A DNA stretch of 14,113 bases from Dehalococcoidia bacterium (GTDB lineage Bacteria; Chloroflexota; Dehalococcoidia; JACQUA01), in contig JAUYHV010000210.1 of assembly GCA_030689845.1 (NCBI GenBank), positions 1-14,113 on the forward strand, read 5' to 3'. The position numbers were made by a program, and so were the translations under genes. Shown in pieces: positions 6,446-14,036 of the stretch. The notes under the pieces are model-generated. The model ran no database searches. It was not told the DNA's origin and was given only the letters and a program-made list of their open reading frames with translations. How positions within the stretch are numbered: position 1 is the stretch's first letter; each line of letters starts with the position of its first letter.

Positions 6446-8632
6446 CTATTTGGAAGACTTGATAATACCGCCGCGGCTCCGGGAAGCTGAAAGCACTCCC
6501 TTAATGGACTCCAGTTTAACCAGTATCCTGCTGAGCTGCTGGATATTCCTGATATTCAATCTAAGAAAAATTGAAGTGGTCCGGTCGGACATTCCCTCCG
6601 CTTTGACAGCAGCAATATTAACCTTTTCCCCCGCAACTATACTGCTGATATCATTCAGAAGTCCAACCCTATCTCGGGCTTCCACCGTAACTCCCACAGG
6701 GTAAAGCTGCTCTTTCATCCCCCATTTTACGTCTATCAACCTTTCCTTTTCGTCTTCATTAAGAATATTACGGCAGTTTTTCCTGTGGATGGTCACACCA
6801 CTGATCCGTGTTACATATCCCACAATCTCATCACCGGGGAGTGGATGGCAGCAACGTGCCAGGTGTGTCAACAAATCTCCTACCCCCAGCACCTCAACTT
6901 GCCCCGTGACTTCGCCCGGTAATGGCATAAACTCTGGCTCAACCCTCGGATGCTCCTCCTCGGGAATGAGTCTTTGGATAACCTGATGGGGAGTTATTTC
7001 GCCGCAACCGAGGGACGCCCAGAAGTCCTCGACACTGCCGGACTTCAGTGAAGTCGCCATTGCGGCAGCGTCCTCCAGGCTTAATCCGAGGCGCTTTAAT
7101 TCCTTCTCTATAAGTTGCTTGCCTTTCTCTATATTTTCGTTTCGTTCCTGTTTTAAAAACCACTGGCGGATCTTCCTGCGGGCATGAAGGGTTTTTATAA
7201 AACCCAGGCTCGGATTCAGCCAGTCCCTGTTCGGTCCCTTCTCCCATTTACTGGTTATGATTTCCACGGTATCGCCACTTGACAGCTCATAATCGAGAGG
7301 TATAAGCCTCCCGTTGACTTTGGCGCCAATGCAGCGGTTCCCCAGGTCAGTGTGGATTGTGAAGGCAAAGTCCAGCGGCGTTGCTCCCTTTGGTAAATCT
7401 TTGATCTCGCCTTTTGGTGTATAAACAAAGACCTGATCCCCCAGGATGTCCGTGCGGACGGATTCCAGGAACTCCTGGCTCCCACTGATCTCCCTGTGCC
7501 AGTCCATGAGTTGGCGCAACCAGGTAATTTTGTCGGTAAATACCGTACTTTGTTTGTCTCCTTCCTTATACCTCCAGTGGGCCGCAATTCCGAATTCGTC
7601 CACAGCGTGCATTTCCCGGGTCCTTATCTGTACCTCAAGGGCGATGGTGCCCCTGTAAAGAATCGTAGTGTGGAGGGACTGGTACCCGTTGTCCTTGTGG
7701 TTGGCAATAAAGTCGTTGAACTCGCCGGCCAGCGGGTGCCACAGGCTGTGGACTACCCCCAGGGCTGCGTAACAGTCCCCTTTGGAGGAAACCAGAACGC
7801 GCACTGCCAGAAGGTCGTGAATATCATCGAATTGTTTACCCATATCTTCATACTTTTTAATCTTTTGCTGTATGCTGTAAATATGTTTTGCCCGTCCGGT
7901 AACATCAGCCTCGATGTTAGCTTTTTTAAATTCGGCCTTCAGTACCTGGCAGACCTCCCCGATAAATACGTCCCTTTCAGACCGCCTGCCCGCCAGCAGA
8001 TTGCTGATTATGTGGTAGTTCGTGGGATCTAACTGGCGAAATGCCAGGTCTTCCAATTGCCATTTTATGTCCCACATACCCAGCCTGTGGGCCAGGGGCG
8101 CATAAATGTCCATGGTTTCCCTGGCGATACGTTGTCTCCTGTCTTCAGCCAGGTTATCCAGGCTTGTCATATTGTGGAGACGGTCTGCCAGCTTGATGAG
8201 TACAACCCTGACATCCTCTGCCATAGCCACCAGCATCTTGCGTAAATTCTCAGCATGGGCTTCCTTTTCTTCCGTACCCCTGCCCGGCAAAACCTCCATA
8301 TTTAATGAAGCCAAATTGATTTTACCAAGTTTAGTGACCCCATCCACCAATTTACTGACCTCGCTGCCGAACTGCTTTTCTATCTCCGACAAAGGAACCT
8401 GGCAGTCCTCGGAGACATCGTGCAAAAGGGCCGCTGCAACTGAACCGGCATCAAGCTGGAGATTAACCAGCATCATGGCAACTGCGAAAGAATGCTCCAC
8501 ATAAGGCTCACCCGACTCCCTCACCTGGCGTTCATGAGCTTTCACGGCAAAATCAAATGCCTGCTGAATGATGTTGACCTTTTCCGGCAGCAGGTATTCC
8601 CTGGCCTTATTAATCAGGACTTCCTTATCCAA
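6446..8632 (-). CDS. relA: Rel-type (p)ppGpp synthetase/hydrolase
   Basis: Long RelA/SpoT homologue (728 aa, full length) that makes and degrades the alarmone (p)ppGpp in the stringent response. Domains in order: the HD hydrolase, about residues 20-160, with H47, H71-D72 and R-L-H-N at 151-154, apparently complete. Then the nucleotidyltransferase domain, about 240-355, with G-R-A-K-H-I-Y-S, the Y-Q-S-L-H stretch and E-V-Q-I-R-T. TGS follows at about 398-460, then a zinc-finger-like domain with C594 and C595, and ACT from about 645. Bifunctional Rel proteins usually carry R-x-K-D in the synthetase loop; this one reads E304-F-N-D307, closer to the E-x-D-D of synthesis-biased RelA. The start is TTG at 8632-8630, with a TAG two codons upstream and a weak Shine-Dalgarno. 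It is divergent from hisS. Confidence 0.96.
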   Translation of the reverse strand: MDKEVLINKAREYLLPEKVNIIQQAFDFAVKAHERQVRESGEPYVEHSFAVAMMLVNLQLDAGSVAAALLHDVSEDCQVPLSEIEKQFGSEVSKLVDGVTKLGKINLASLNMEVLPGRGTEEKEAHAENLRKMLVAMAEDVRVVLIKLADRLHNMTSLDNLAEDRRQRIARETMDIYAPLAHRLGMWDIKWQLEDLAFRQLDPTNYHIISNLLAGRRSERDVFIGEVCQVLKAEFKKANIEADVTGRAKHIYSIQQKIKKYEDMGKQFDDIHDLLAVRVLVSSKGDCYAALGVVHSLWHPLAGEFNDFIANHKDNGYQSLHTTILYRGTIALEVQIRTREMHAVDEFGIAAHWRYKEGDKQSTVFTDKITWLRQLMDWHREISGSQEFLESVRTDILGDQVFVYTPKGEIKDLPKGATPLDFAFTIHTDLGNRCIGAKVNGRLIPLDYELSSGDTVEIITSKWEKGPNRDWLNPSLGFIKTLHARRKIRQWFLKQERNENIEKGKQLIEKELKRLGLSLEDAAAMATSLKSGSVEDFWASLGCGEITPHQVIQRLIPEEEHPRVEPEFMPLPGEVTGQVEVLGVGDLLTHLARCCHPLPGDEIVGYVTRISGVTIHRKNCRNILNEDEKERLIDVKWGMKEQLYPVGVTVEARDRVGLLNDISSIVAGEKVNIAAVKAEGMSDRTTSIFLRLNIRNIQQLSRILVKLESIKGVLSASRSRGGIIKSSK

Positions 8633-8666
8633 TTCTTTCTACCGGATTATTATATAACTGTCTTTG

Positions 8667-8695
8667 AGTATAAAGCAGACCCCCTTTTTGTGCAA
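8667..8695 (-). promoter_or_regulatory. rel promoter
   Basis: On the minus strand, TTGCAC at 8695-8690, 17-bp spacer, TATACT at 8672-8667. The start point would lie near 8660, about 28 bases before the TTG start of rel. Confidence 0.65.
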
Positions 8696-8796
8696 TTCAC
8701 ATTACCCGTAATCTGAACGTAATTATTCGGGGTTAAACCAAAACAACACCATGATACCGGAATCTTTACAACTATATGCTAAATAATGTATTCTTA

Positions 8797-8812
8797 CCTC
8801 CGTTAAAGGAGG
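8797..8812 (+). promoter_or_regulatory. Hairpin enclosing the hisS Shine-Dalgarno
   Basis: CCTCC (8797-8801) and GGAGG (8808-8812) can pair around the loop GTTAAA, and the 3' arm is the hisS Shine-Dalgarno itself. After the stem comes GCTTTTTG, so the same structure could act as a weak terminator. An extended -10-like element, T-G-C-T-A-A-A-T-A at 8777-8785, could start transcription just before the hairpin. No T-box sequence (G-G-N-A-C-C-G-C-G) was seen. Confidence 0.45.
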
Positions 8813-8817
8813 GCTTT

Positions 8818-10083
8818 TTGTTTAAAACTCCCCGCGGCACCCAGGACATTCTGCCACAGGACCAGCCGGCCTGGCAGCACATAGAAAACACCATCCTTAC
8901 CTTGTGTCACAGATACGGGTTTGAGCGTATCAGTACCCCCGTTTTCGAAGATACGGGTCTCTTTACCAGGACAGTCGGTGAAGAAACGGATATTGTGCAA
9001 AAGGAGATGTACACCTTCAAGGACAGAGGCGATAGCGAAATCACCCTGCGTCCCGAAGGTACTGCGCCCGTATGCCGTGCTTACATACAGCACGGTATGC
9101 ACAACCGGCCTCAACCAGTAAAACTGTACTACTTTGCCACCATTTACAGGTATGAGCGGCCGCAAACCGGCAGGTTCAGAGAACACCACCAGTTCGGGGC
9201 CGAAGCCATAGGAGACAAAGACCCTTCCCTGGATGCTGAAATTATCCACATGGCCTGGAAAATCTTTAACAACCTGGGTTTGAAGGACCTGACCACCCAG
9301 CTTAACACTATAGGCTGCCCAAAATGCCGCCCGGTATACCTGGAAAACCTCAAGGACTTTTATTCGAGCCGTATCCATGAGATGTGCGGCGACTGCAGGG
9401 TGCGCCACCAGCGAAATCCCCTGCGGCTCCTGGATTGTAAAAACCCTGTATGCCAGTCCGCTGCCGATTCCAGTCCAAGAAGCTATGATTACCTGTGTCC
9501 GGAGTGCGGCCAGCACTTTGAAAAACTCAAGACATACCTCCGTATTTTGGAAATTCCTTTTCTATTGAACCACCGGCTTGTCCGTGGGCTCGACTATTAC
9601 ACCCGGACTGTTTTTGAGGTACAACCTGAGGACGTTGGCGGTCAGTCCACCATAGGTGGCGGGGGAAGGTATGATAACCTGATAGGAGAACTCGGAGGCC
9701 CACCTACCCCGGCCGTCGGTTTTGCCACGGGCCTCGAGAGAATAATGTTGAACATGGAAAAACAACACCTCTTACCCAAATCCAACGGCGGCATTGACAT
9801 CTTCATTGCCCCTCTCGACGAGCAGGCAAGGGAAAAAGGAATAGGTCTTTTAAACATCTTGAGACAGGAAGGCTTCAGCGCAATGATGGCCGCCGGGGAA
9901 AAAAGCCTGAAAGCCCAGCTAAGACAGGCCGGGGCTTTTTCCGCCAGGTACGTTATCATTATCGGAGAAGAAGAGATTAAAAAGAACTCCGTTATTTTGA
10001 AGGATATGGCCACGGGCGAGCAGGAAACCATTCCTGCGAACTCTCTTGTGAATTCCATTTCAAAACGTCTGAAAGGCTCCTGA
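8818..10083 (+). CDS. hisS: Histidyl-tRNA synthetase
   Basis: HisRS (421 aa from this start) charges tRNA-His with histidine. Class II features are clear: the N-terminal P-R-G-T-Q-D-I-L-P, motif 2 around Y-R-Y-E-R-P-Q-T-G-R-F-R-E-H-H-Q, and the histidine motif L-V-R-G-L-D-Y-Y-T-R. Motif 3 is G-F-A-T-G-L-E-R, and the C-terminal part is the anticodon-binding domain. The frame is open from an ATG at 8776, but TTG at 8818 is preferred: AAAGGAGG ends five bases before it, and the protein then begins right at the conserved M-F-K-T-P-R-G-T. The upstream ATG has no Shine-Dalgarno. It is divergent from rel. The gene dtd, often between rel and hisS in Firmicutes, is missing here. Confidence 0.96.
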   Translation: MFKTPRGTQDILPQDQPAWQHIENTILTLCHRYGFERISTPVFEDTGLFTRTVGEETDIVQKEMYTFKDRGDSEITLRPEGTAPVCRAYIQHGMHNRPQPVKLYYFATIYRYERPQTGRFREHHQFGAEAIGDKDPSLDAEIIHMAWKIFNNLGLKDLTTQLNTIGCPKCRPVYLENLKDFYSSRIHEMCGDCRVRHQRNPLRLLDCKNPVCQSAADSSPRSYDYLCPECGQHFEKLKTYLRILEIPFLLNHRLVRGLDYYTRTVFEVQPEDVGGQSTIGGGGRYDNLIGELGGPPTPAVGFATGLERIMLNMEKQHLLPKSNGGIDIFIAPLDEQAREKGIGLLNILRQEGFSAMMAAGEKSLKAQLRQAGAFSARYVIIIGEEEIKKNSVILKDMATGEQETIPANSLVNSISKRLKGS

Positions 10084-10087
10084 GCGC

Positions 10088-10131
10088 AACTCTCCGGAAT
10101 GTAACCTGGATGCCACCTGGGAGGGAGAGTT
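10088..10131 (+). terminator. Possible hisS terminator or stable hairpin
   Basis: AACTCTCC at 10088-10095 is complementary to GGAGAGTT at 10124-10131, an eight-pair stem only four bases after the hisS stop. The 28-nt loop is large and no T-run follows (CAATAAAT), so it does not look like a textbook intrinsic terminator. It might instead protect the 3' end of the mRNA. Confidence 0.35.
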
Positions 10132-10182
10132 CAATAAATCAATTCCTGACCCTGTTGGTGAAGACTCCCCCCAAAATCAACG

Positions 10183-10214
10183 GTTCACTTTGACAGGCAT
10201 TAAGAGTTCACTTT
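10183..10214. repeat. Two direct repeats GTTCACTTT upstream of the oxidoreductase promoter
   Basis: GTTCACTTT occurs at 10183-10191 and 10206-10214, 23 bp apart start to start. The nearer copy ends 33 bp before the -35 of the promoter at 10248. This is a plausible distance for an activator that binds as a dimer on one face of the helix. No known regulator consensus was matched. Confidence 0.4.
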
Positions 10215-10247
10215 TCAAAAATTAACAACAATACTAAAAAACCTAAG

Positions 10248-10276
10248 TTGACTGCCTTTTTTCTTGTTGATATAAT
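10248..10276 (+). promoter_or_regulatory. Strong promoter of the molybdopterin oxidoreductase operon
   Basis: TTGACT at 10248-10253, 17-bp spacer, TATAAT at 10271-10276, only one mismatch to full consensus. Transcription should begin near 10283, leaving a leader of about 190 nt before the first gene. Confidence 0.75.
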
Positions 10277-10282
10277 GACCGC

Positions 10283-10473
10283 GCTGGGAAATGAGATGGT
10301 ACTTGAATTTGTCGTAATAAAAAGTATTTTCCGAACAACGCTTGGACATGAAACCCGTACCTTTTTAGCCGTTCAAGACGTCCTTTTGCGATCTTCCCCA
10401 AATCTCCTGATAAAGCTGAAATATTTCGAAGCCTGATTCCTAACTGTAAAAAAACCTGCAGGAGGGGTAAATA
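10283..10473 (+). other. Long 5' leader of the oxidoreductase operon
   Basis: The stretch from the predicted start point to the ATG is about 190 nt. It ends with a strong Shine-Dalgarno, GGAGGGG (10461-10467), partly inside the palindrome CCTGCAGG. A 46-codon frame (10296-10436) spans most of it but lacks a convincing Shine-Dalgarno. I could not recognise a molybdenum-cofactor (Moco) riboswitch or other known riboswitch by eye, though one is not excluded. Confidence 0.4.
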
Positions 10474-13080
10474 ATGGCAGTAGATGTACCCAGGGGCCAT
10501 CAAACCGGGAGAGATACCTGGATACCCACGGTATGCTGGGACTGTATTCGGGGACCTGATTTAATCCGGGTGCACAAAAAAGATGGTATTGCCATTGCCG
10601 TCGAAGGAAATATTGAAGGTCCAGGATTCGACTGCTTGAGCAAAAACAAGGGACGGGTATGCCCCAAACCTTTCGGCCTGGTACAGAAGCTGTACAACCC
10701 TAACCGGATAAAAAGCCCGTTGAAACGTACAAACCCCCGGAAAGGCCGGGGTATTGATCCGCAATGGGTAGAGATAAGCTGGGACGAAGCCCTGGACACC
10801 ACTGCAACCAAACTCAAGGCCATTCGTGAAAAGGACTCTTCACAGCTAAGCGTTTATCACGATTCCCCTTCTGCTCTCGGCTTGTTCGGTACATGGTTCT
10901 CGTTTTTCAAGTCCTTTGGCCGGGTACAAATCCTCTGGGCGGGAGGGTCTGGTATCCGCTGCGGTTCCTCCATGCATACCTTTGCCAATCATATTCATTC
11001 CGCTTTTCGCTGTCATCCCGACCTGACATATTGCAACTACCTTCTTGTTATTGGTTTCAATCTGGCCGTATCCGGTGGAGTTGTGATGAACTTAGCCTGG
11101 CGCGATGCGGCAAAAAGGGGGATGAAAACTGTTGTTGTCGACCCCGTGTTAACCGCCACCGCAGCCAGGTCAGAGGAGTGGATACCCATCAGGCCGTCTA
11201 CGGACCTTGCCTTGCTGTTGAGCCTGATTCACGTAATAATCCATGAAATAGGGCGTATCGATGAGGATTTCCTTATAACCATGACCAACTCGCCTTACCT
11301 TGTGGGACAGGACGGTAACTTTGCCAGGGACAGGTCTACAGGAAAGGTTCTTGTGTGGGATACCGACGCAGGAGCAGCTAAGCCTTTCGACGACCCGTCT
11401 GTCAAAGATACGGCACTTGAAGGAACTTTTACCTGCGGGAACGAGGGCTGCAAACCCGTTTACCAGGTACTGAAGGAACATGTCGCAGAATATACCCCTG
11501 AGTGGGCATCAAAAATAACCGAGGTGCCCGCTTCCACCATACGCAAGATTGCCGGAGAATATGTTGACCATGCCTCCATCGGCAGCACCATAAAGCTGAA
11601 CGGCACGGTTTTTCCGTTCCGACCCGTTCATATCATTATCGGCCGGCCGGTTGAAGCTTCGATGAACTGTTATCAGGCGGTTATAGCTTCTCATATACTG
11701 GCGGCCCTTGTTGGCTGCCTCGAAGTGCCCGGCGGACACGGGGGCGGCACGGTGCAGCCGACTTACCTGGACCTGGGATTAAATCCCGGCGATGACGGCA
11801 TGATTAATATGCACTCCGATGATTATAGCTGGCCACCGGTGTCGTATGACGGCGCCGAGATTTTCACCCCCTTCGGGTTGCACCGCACACGGCCTCACCT
11901 TGCAGGCCTGGGACGTCCCGGCCACCTCGCCTGGCTGAACCTCACCCATCCACCGAAAAACTTCCCCATGCCCCCGGCGCCTGAAGCATACATAAGGTGG
12001 CGCAGCAATCCCCTGTTATCCATTGGAGATCCCGCTCCTGTATATGACGTCTTAACCGCCATGCCTTTCCTTCTCTCCATTTCTTATGTTCATGACGAGG
12101 TAACGGAACTCTCGGATATAGTCCTGCCTGACCATACGGAAATGGAACGGTTTGAACTTCTACCAACCACCCGCGCCCCCGGCGTGGCCAGGCGGTATAA
12201 GCAGATAGCCCTGAGGCAGCCCGTTGTCGAACCGCTTCACGATACCAGGGACATCAGCGATATATTAACCGAACTTGCAGCCAGGATGGGTTTTCTTGCG
12301 GAATACAACGAGAACGTCAACATCCTGTCCGGCCTGATCGAGCCTTATAAGCTCGAAAAAAGTAAAAAATACAACTGGATAGAAATAGTCGACAGGCAAT
12401 GCAAATCCGTAACCAAAGGCAGCCACGACCTCGAATGGTTTAAGAAAAACGGGGCTATAACAATTCCTATGAAAGCCGAAGACATCTACGGCGTCCACCT
12501 GCACATGAAACGCTCCGGGATGAGATACCCCATCCCTTACATGGAAAAGGTGAAACGAAAAGGAGATGACCTGATAAAACACCTGGCCGAGCATGAAATT
12601 GACTGGTGGCCGACGAATGCCTATACCGCCCTTCCCACATACATTCCCTGCGTCCTGGAGGAGGTTCCCCCTGAATATGACATGTTTGTGGTAACCAGCA
12701 GGCTTATCGAATTTAACCTTGGTAAAAACATAGAGTTACCGTGGCTTCTGGAATTAACGGAACACATGGGTGACCAGCCGGAAATCGTGTTAAATACCGC
12801 AACTGCCGCTGCCAAAAATATCAAGGACGGCGATATGGTCTGGCTGGAGTCACCGGTAGGCAAAATCAAGGGTTCGGTTATAACAAGAGAGGGAATCCGC
12901 CCCGATACCATCTTGATACCCGGGCAATTCGGCAACTGGGCGATGCCCCTTGCCAGTAAAACAGGTTGGGTGAACCAGAGCGCCCTGACTACCATAGACT
13001 ATAAATGGACGGACCCCGTTACTGGTAGTATCCAGGGAAATGTGGTCAAGGCCAGGATTTACAGGGCAGGGGGTGCTTAA
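10474..13080 (+). CDS. Molybdopterin oxidoreductase, catalytic subunit (DMSO reductase family)
   Basis: An 868-aa member of the DMSO reductase family, which use a bis-molybdopterin guanine dinucleotide Mo or W centre. The N-terminal iron-sulfur region starts C21-x2-C24. The usual third cysteine (x3 later) is proline 28; C54 and C63 follow, C63 in the expected G-R-V-C place before L-Y-N-P-N-R-I-K-S-P-L. The family stretch I-S-W-D-E-A-L is at 101-107. C163 in I-R-C-G-S-S-M aligns by position with the cysteine Mo ligand of nitrate reductase NapA. V-V-D-P-V and V-P-G-G-H-G-G-G follow. The dinucleotide-binding domain begins near residue 769. There is no twin-arginine signal, so it is cytoplasmic. 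A strong promoter and Shine-Dalgarno precede it, and a ferredoxin subunit follows by 2 nt. Substrate unknown: phenylacetyl-CoA oxidoreductase, transhydroxylase or sulfur-compound reductase relatives are possible. Confidence 0.9.
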   Translation: MAVDVPRGHQTGRDTWIPTVCWDCIRGPDLIRVHKKDGIAIAVEGNIEGPGFDCLSKNKGRVCPKPFGLVQKLYNPNRIKSPLKRTNPRKGRGIDPQWVEISWDEALDTTATKLKAIREKDSSQLSVYHDSPSALGLFGTWFSFFKSFGRVQILWAGGSGIRCGSSMHTFANHIHSAFRCHPDLTYCNYLLVIGFNLAVSGGVVMNLAWRDAAKRGMKTVVVDPVLTATAARSEEWIPIRPSTDLALLLSLIHVIIHEIGRIDEDFLITMTNSPYLVGQDGNFARDRSTGKVLVWDTDAGAAKPFDDPSVKDTALEGTFTCGNEGCKPVYQVLKEHVAEYTPEWASKITEVPASTIRKIAGEYVDHASIGSTIKLNGTVFPFRPVHIIIGRPVEASMNCYQAVIASHILAALVGCLEVPGGHGGGTVQPTYLDLGLNPGDDGMINMHSDDYSWPPVSYDGAEIFTPFGLHRTRPHLAGLGRPGHLAWLNLTHPPKNFPMPPAPEAYIRWRSNPLLSIGDPAPVYDVLTAMPFLLSISYVHDEVTELSDIVLPDHTEMERFELLPTTRAPGVARRYKQIALRQPVVEPLHDTRDISDILTELAARMGFLAEYNENVNILSGLIEPYKLEKSKKYNWIEIVDRQCKSVTKGSHDLEWFKKNGAITIPMKAEDIYGVHLHMKRSGMRYPIPYMEKVKRKGDDLIKHLAEHEIDWWPTNAYTALPTYIPCVLEEVPPEYDMFVVTSRLIEFNLGKNIELPWLLELTEHMGDQPEIVLNTATAAAKNIKDGDMVWLESPVGKIKGSVITREGIRPDTILIPGQFGNWAMPLASKTGWVNQSALTTIDYKWTDPVTGSIQGNVVKARIYRAGGA

Positions 13081-13082
13081 AC

Positions 13083-13724
13083 ATGACAAGATACGGTATG
13101 GTAATAGATTTGACCCGGTGTATCGGCTGCGGCTCGTGCATGATGTCCTGCAAAGCGGAAAATCAGTTACCACCGGGTATTTTCTGGACACGAGTGTTAA
13201 AAAAAGAATCAGGCAAATATCCGGCAGTTTCCATCAGTACCGTACCTGTCCTTTGTAACCACTGCGAAGAAGCTGCCTGCGTCAAGGTATGTCCCTCAGG
13301 CGCGACCAGCAGGCAAGACGATGGAACGGTGATTGTGGATTACGAAAAGTGTACCGGGTGCAGGTATTGTATGATGGCCTGCCCTTACGGTGCCCGTTTT
13401 TACCACGACAAGGCAGAGCTTTTCTACCCCGGACAGGGACTCAGCGCCCACGACAGGATCAGCCGCCAGGAGTACCAGACAGGCGTCGTGGTGAAATGCA
13501 CCTTCTGCCACGACAGAGTCCAGGAAGGATTAAAGAAAGGATTAAAACCGGGTTCGGACCGGGAAGCTACACCGATTTGCGCTAACAATTGCATGGCAAA
13601 GGCAAGGTTTTTCGGAGACCTGGACGACCCGGACAGCGAAGTTTCTGTTTTAATCCGGGCCAACAGGGGACGCCAGCTCCACCCCGAATACGGAACGGAA
13701 CCTTCCGTGTACTATCTTGGTTAA
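13083..13724 (+). CDS. Four-cluster ferredoxin-type iron-sulfur subunit of the molybdopterin enzyme
   Basis: Electron-transfer subunit (213 aa) of the DmsB/PsrB/NrfC type. Sixteen cysteines form four complete 4Fe-4S sites. Group one is C13, C16, C19, C23; group two is C58, C61, C66, C70; group three is C90, C93, C96, C100; and group four is C139, C142, C166, C170. No signal peptide or membrane segment is visible, so it should join the upstream catalytic subunit in the cytoplasm and pass electrons to or from it. The ATG at 13083 lies two bases after the previous stop, with AGGGGGTG seven bases upstream, showing tight coupling. A membrane anchor of the NrfD or DmsC type does not follow; a 130-bp repeat and a different gene do. 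The physiological electron partner is therefore unknown. Confidence 0.95.
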   Translation: MTRYGMVIDLTRCIGCGSCMMSCKAENQLPPGIFWTRVLKKESGKYPAVSISTVPVLCNHCEEAACVKVCPSGATSRQDDGTVIVDYEKCTGCRYCMMACPYGARFYHDKAELFYPGQGLSAHDRISRQEYQTGVVVKCTFCHDRVQEGLKKGLKPGSDREATPICANNCMAKARFFGDLDDPDSEVSVLIRANRGRQLHPEYGTEPSVYYLG

Positions 13725-13762
13725 TATGGCTATCCAGGCTATTTTATATTATTATTAATGTA

Positions 13763-13892
13763 GTGTCTCTAATATCTCTTTACAATTTACAGTGCCACTG
13801 GTGTCATTCCCGCGAAAGCGGGAATCCAGAGCAACAGACTGGATTCCGGGTCAAGCCCGGAATGACAAGGATTGTAAGGCCATTTATGAAAC
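13763..13892 (+). repeat. 130-bp inverted-repeat (REP/MITE-like) element, copy 2
   Basis: Second copy of the element at 5673-5802, same orientation, differing at six of 130 positions. The double-hairpin core is fully conserved. It starts 38 bp after the ferredoxin stop codon, so it lies in the 3' end of the operon transcript, where the hairpins could stabilise or end the mRNA. The rest of the gap, 13725-14036, holds no gene that I can support. Confidence 0.88.
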
Positions 13893-14036
13893 GCTATACT
13901 AAATTACTAAATAACAAAACCTTGATATTGATTTATACCAGATGAAAGGAGGTAAGTTTTACACAAGGGTAATATTAATAACTAAGGGCAGTATTAACCA
14001 TTTAAATTACGGGGCGATGTAAGCAAAGGAGGGCCA

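Noticed and set aside
7255..8032. Long frames on both strands within rel
   Set aside because: Shadows of the rel coding sequence; no family features.
8696..8817. T-box riboswitch upstream of hisS
   Set aside because: The region is short and lacks the conserved T-box sequence; the hairpin present encloses the SD.
8803..9516. Minus-strand 237-codon frame inside hisS
   Set aside because: Antisense to a complete HisRS; no SD and no recognisable domain.
10296..10436. 46-codon frame in the oxidoreductase leader as a real gene
   Set aside because: No convincing SD and no recognisable family; kept only as a possibility in the leader note.
13942..14022. 26-codon frame from the ATG at 13942
   Set aside because: No SD upstream of the ATG; the strong SD lies inside the frame instead.
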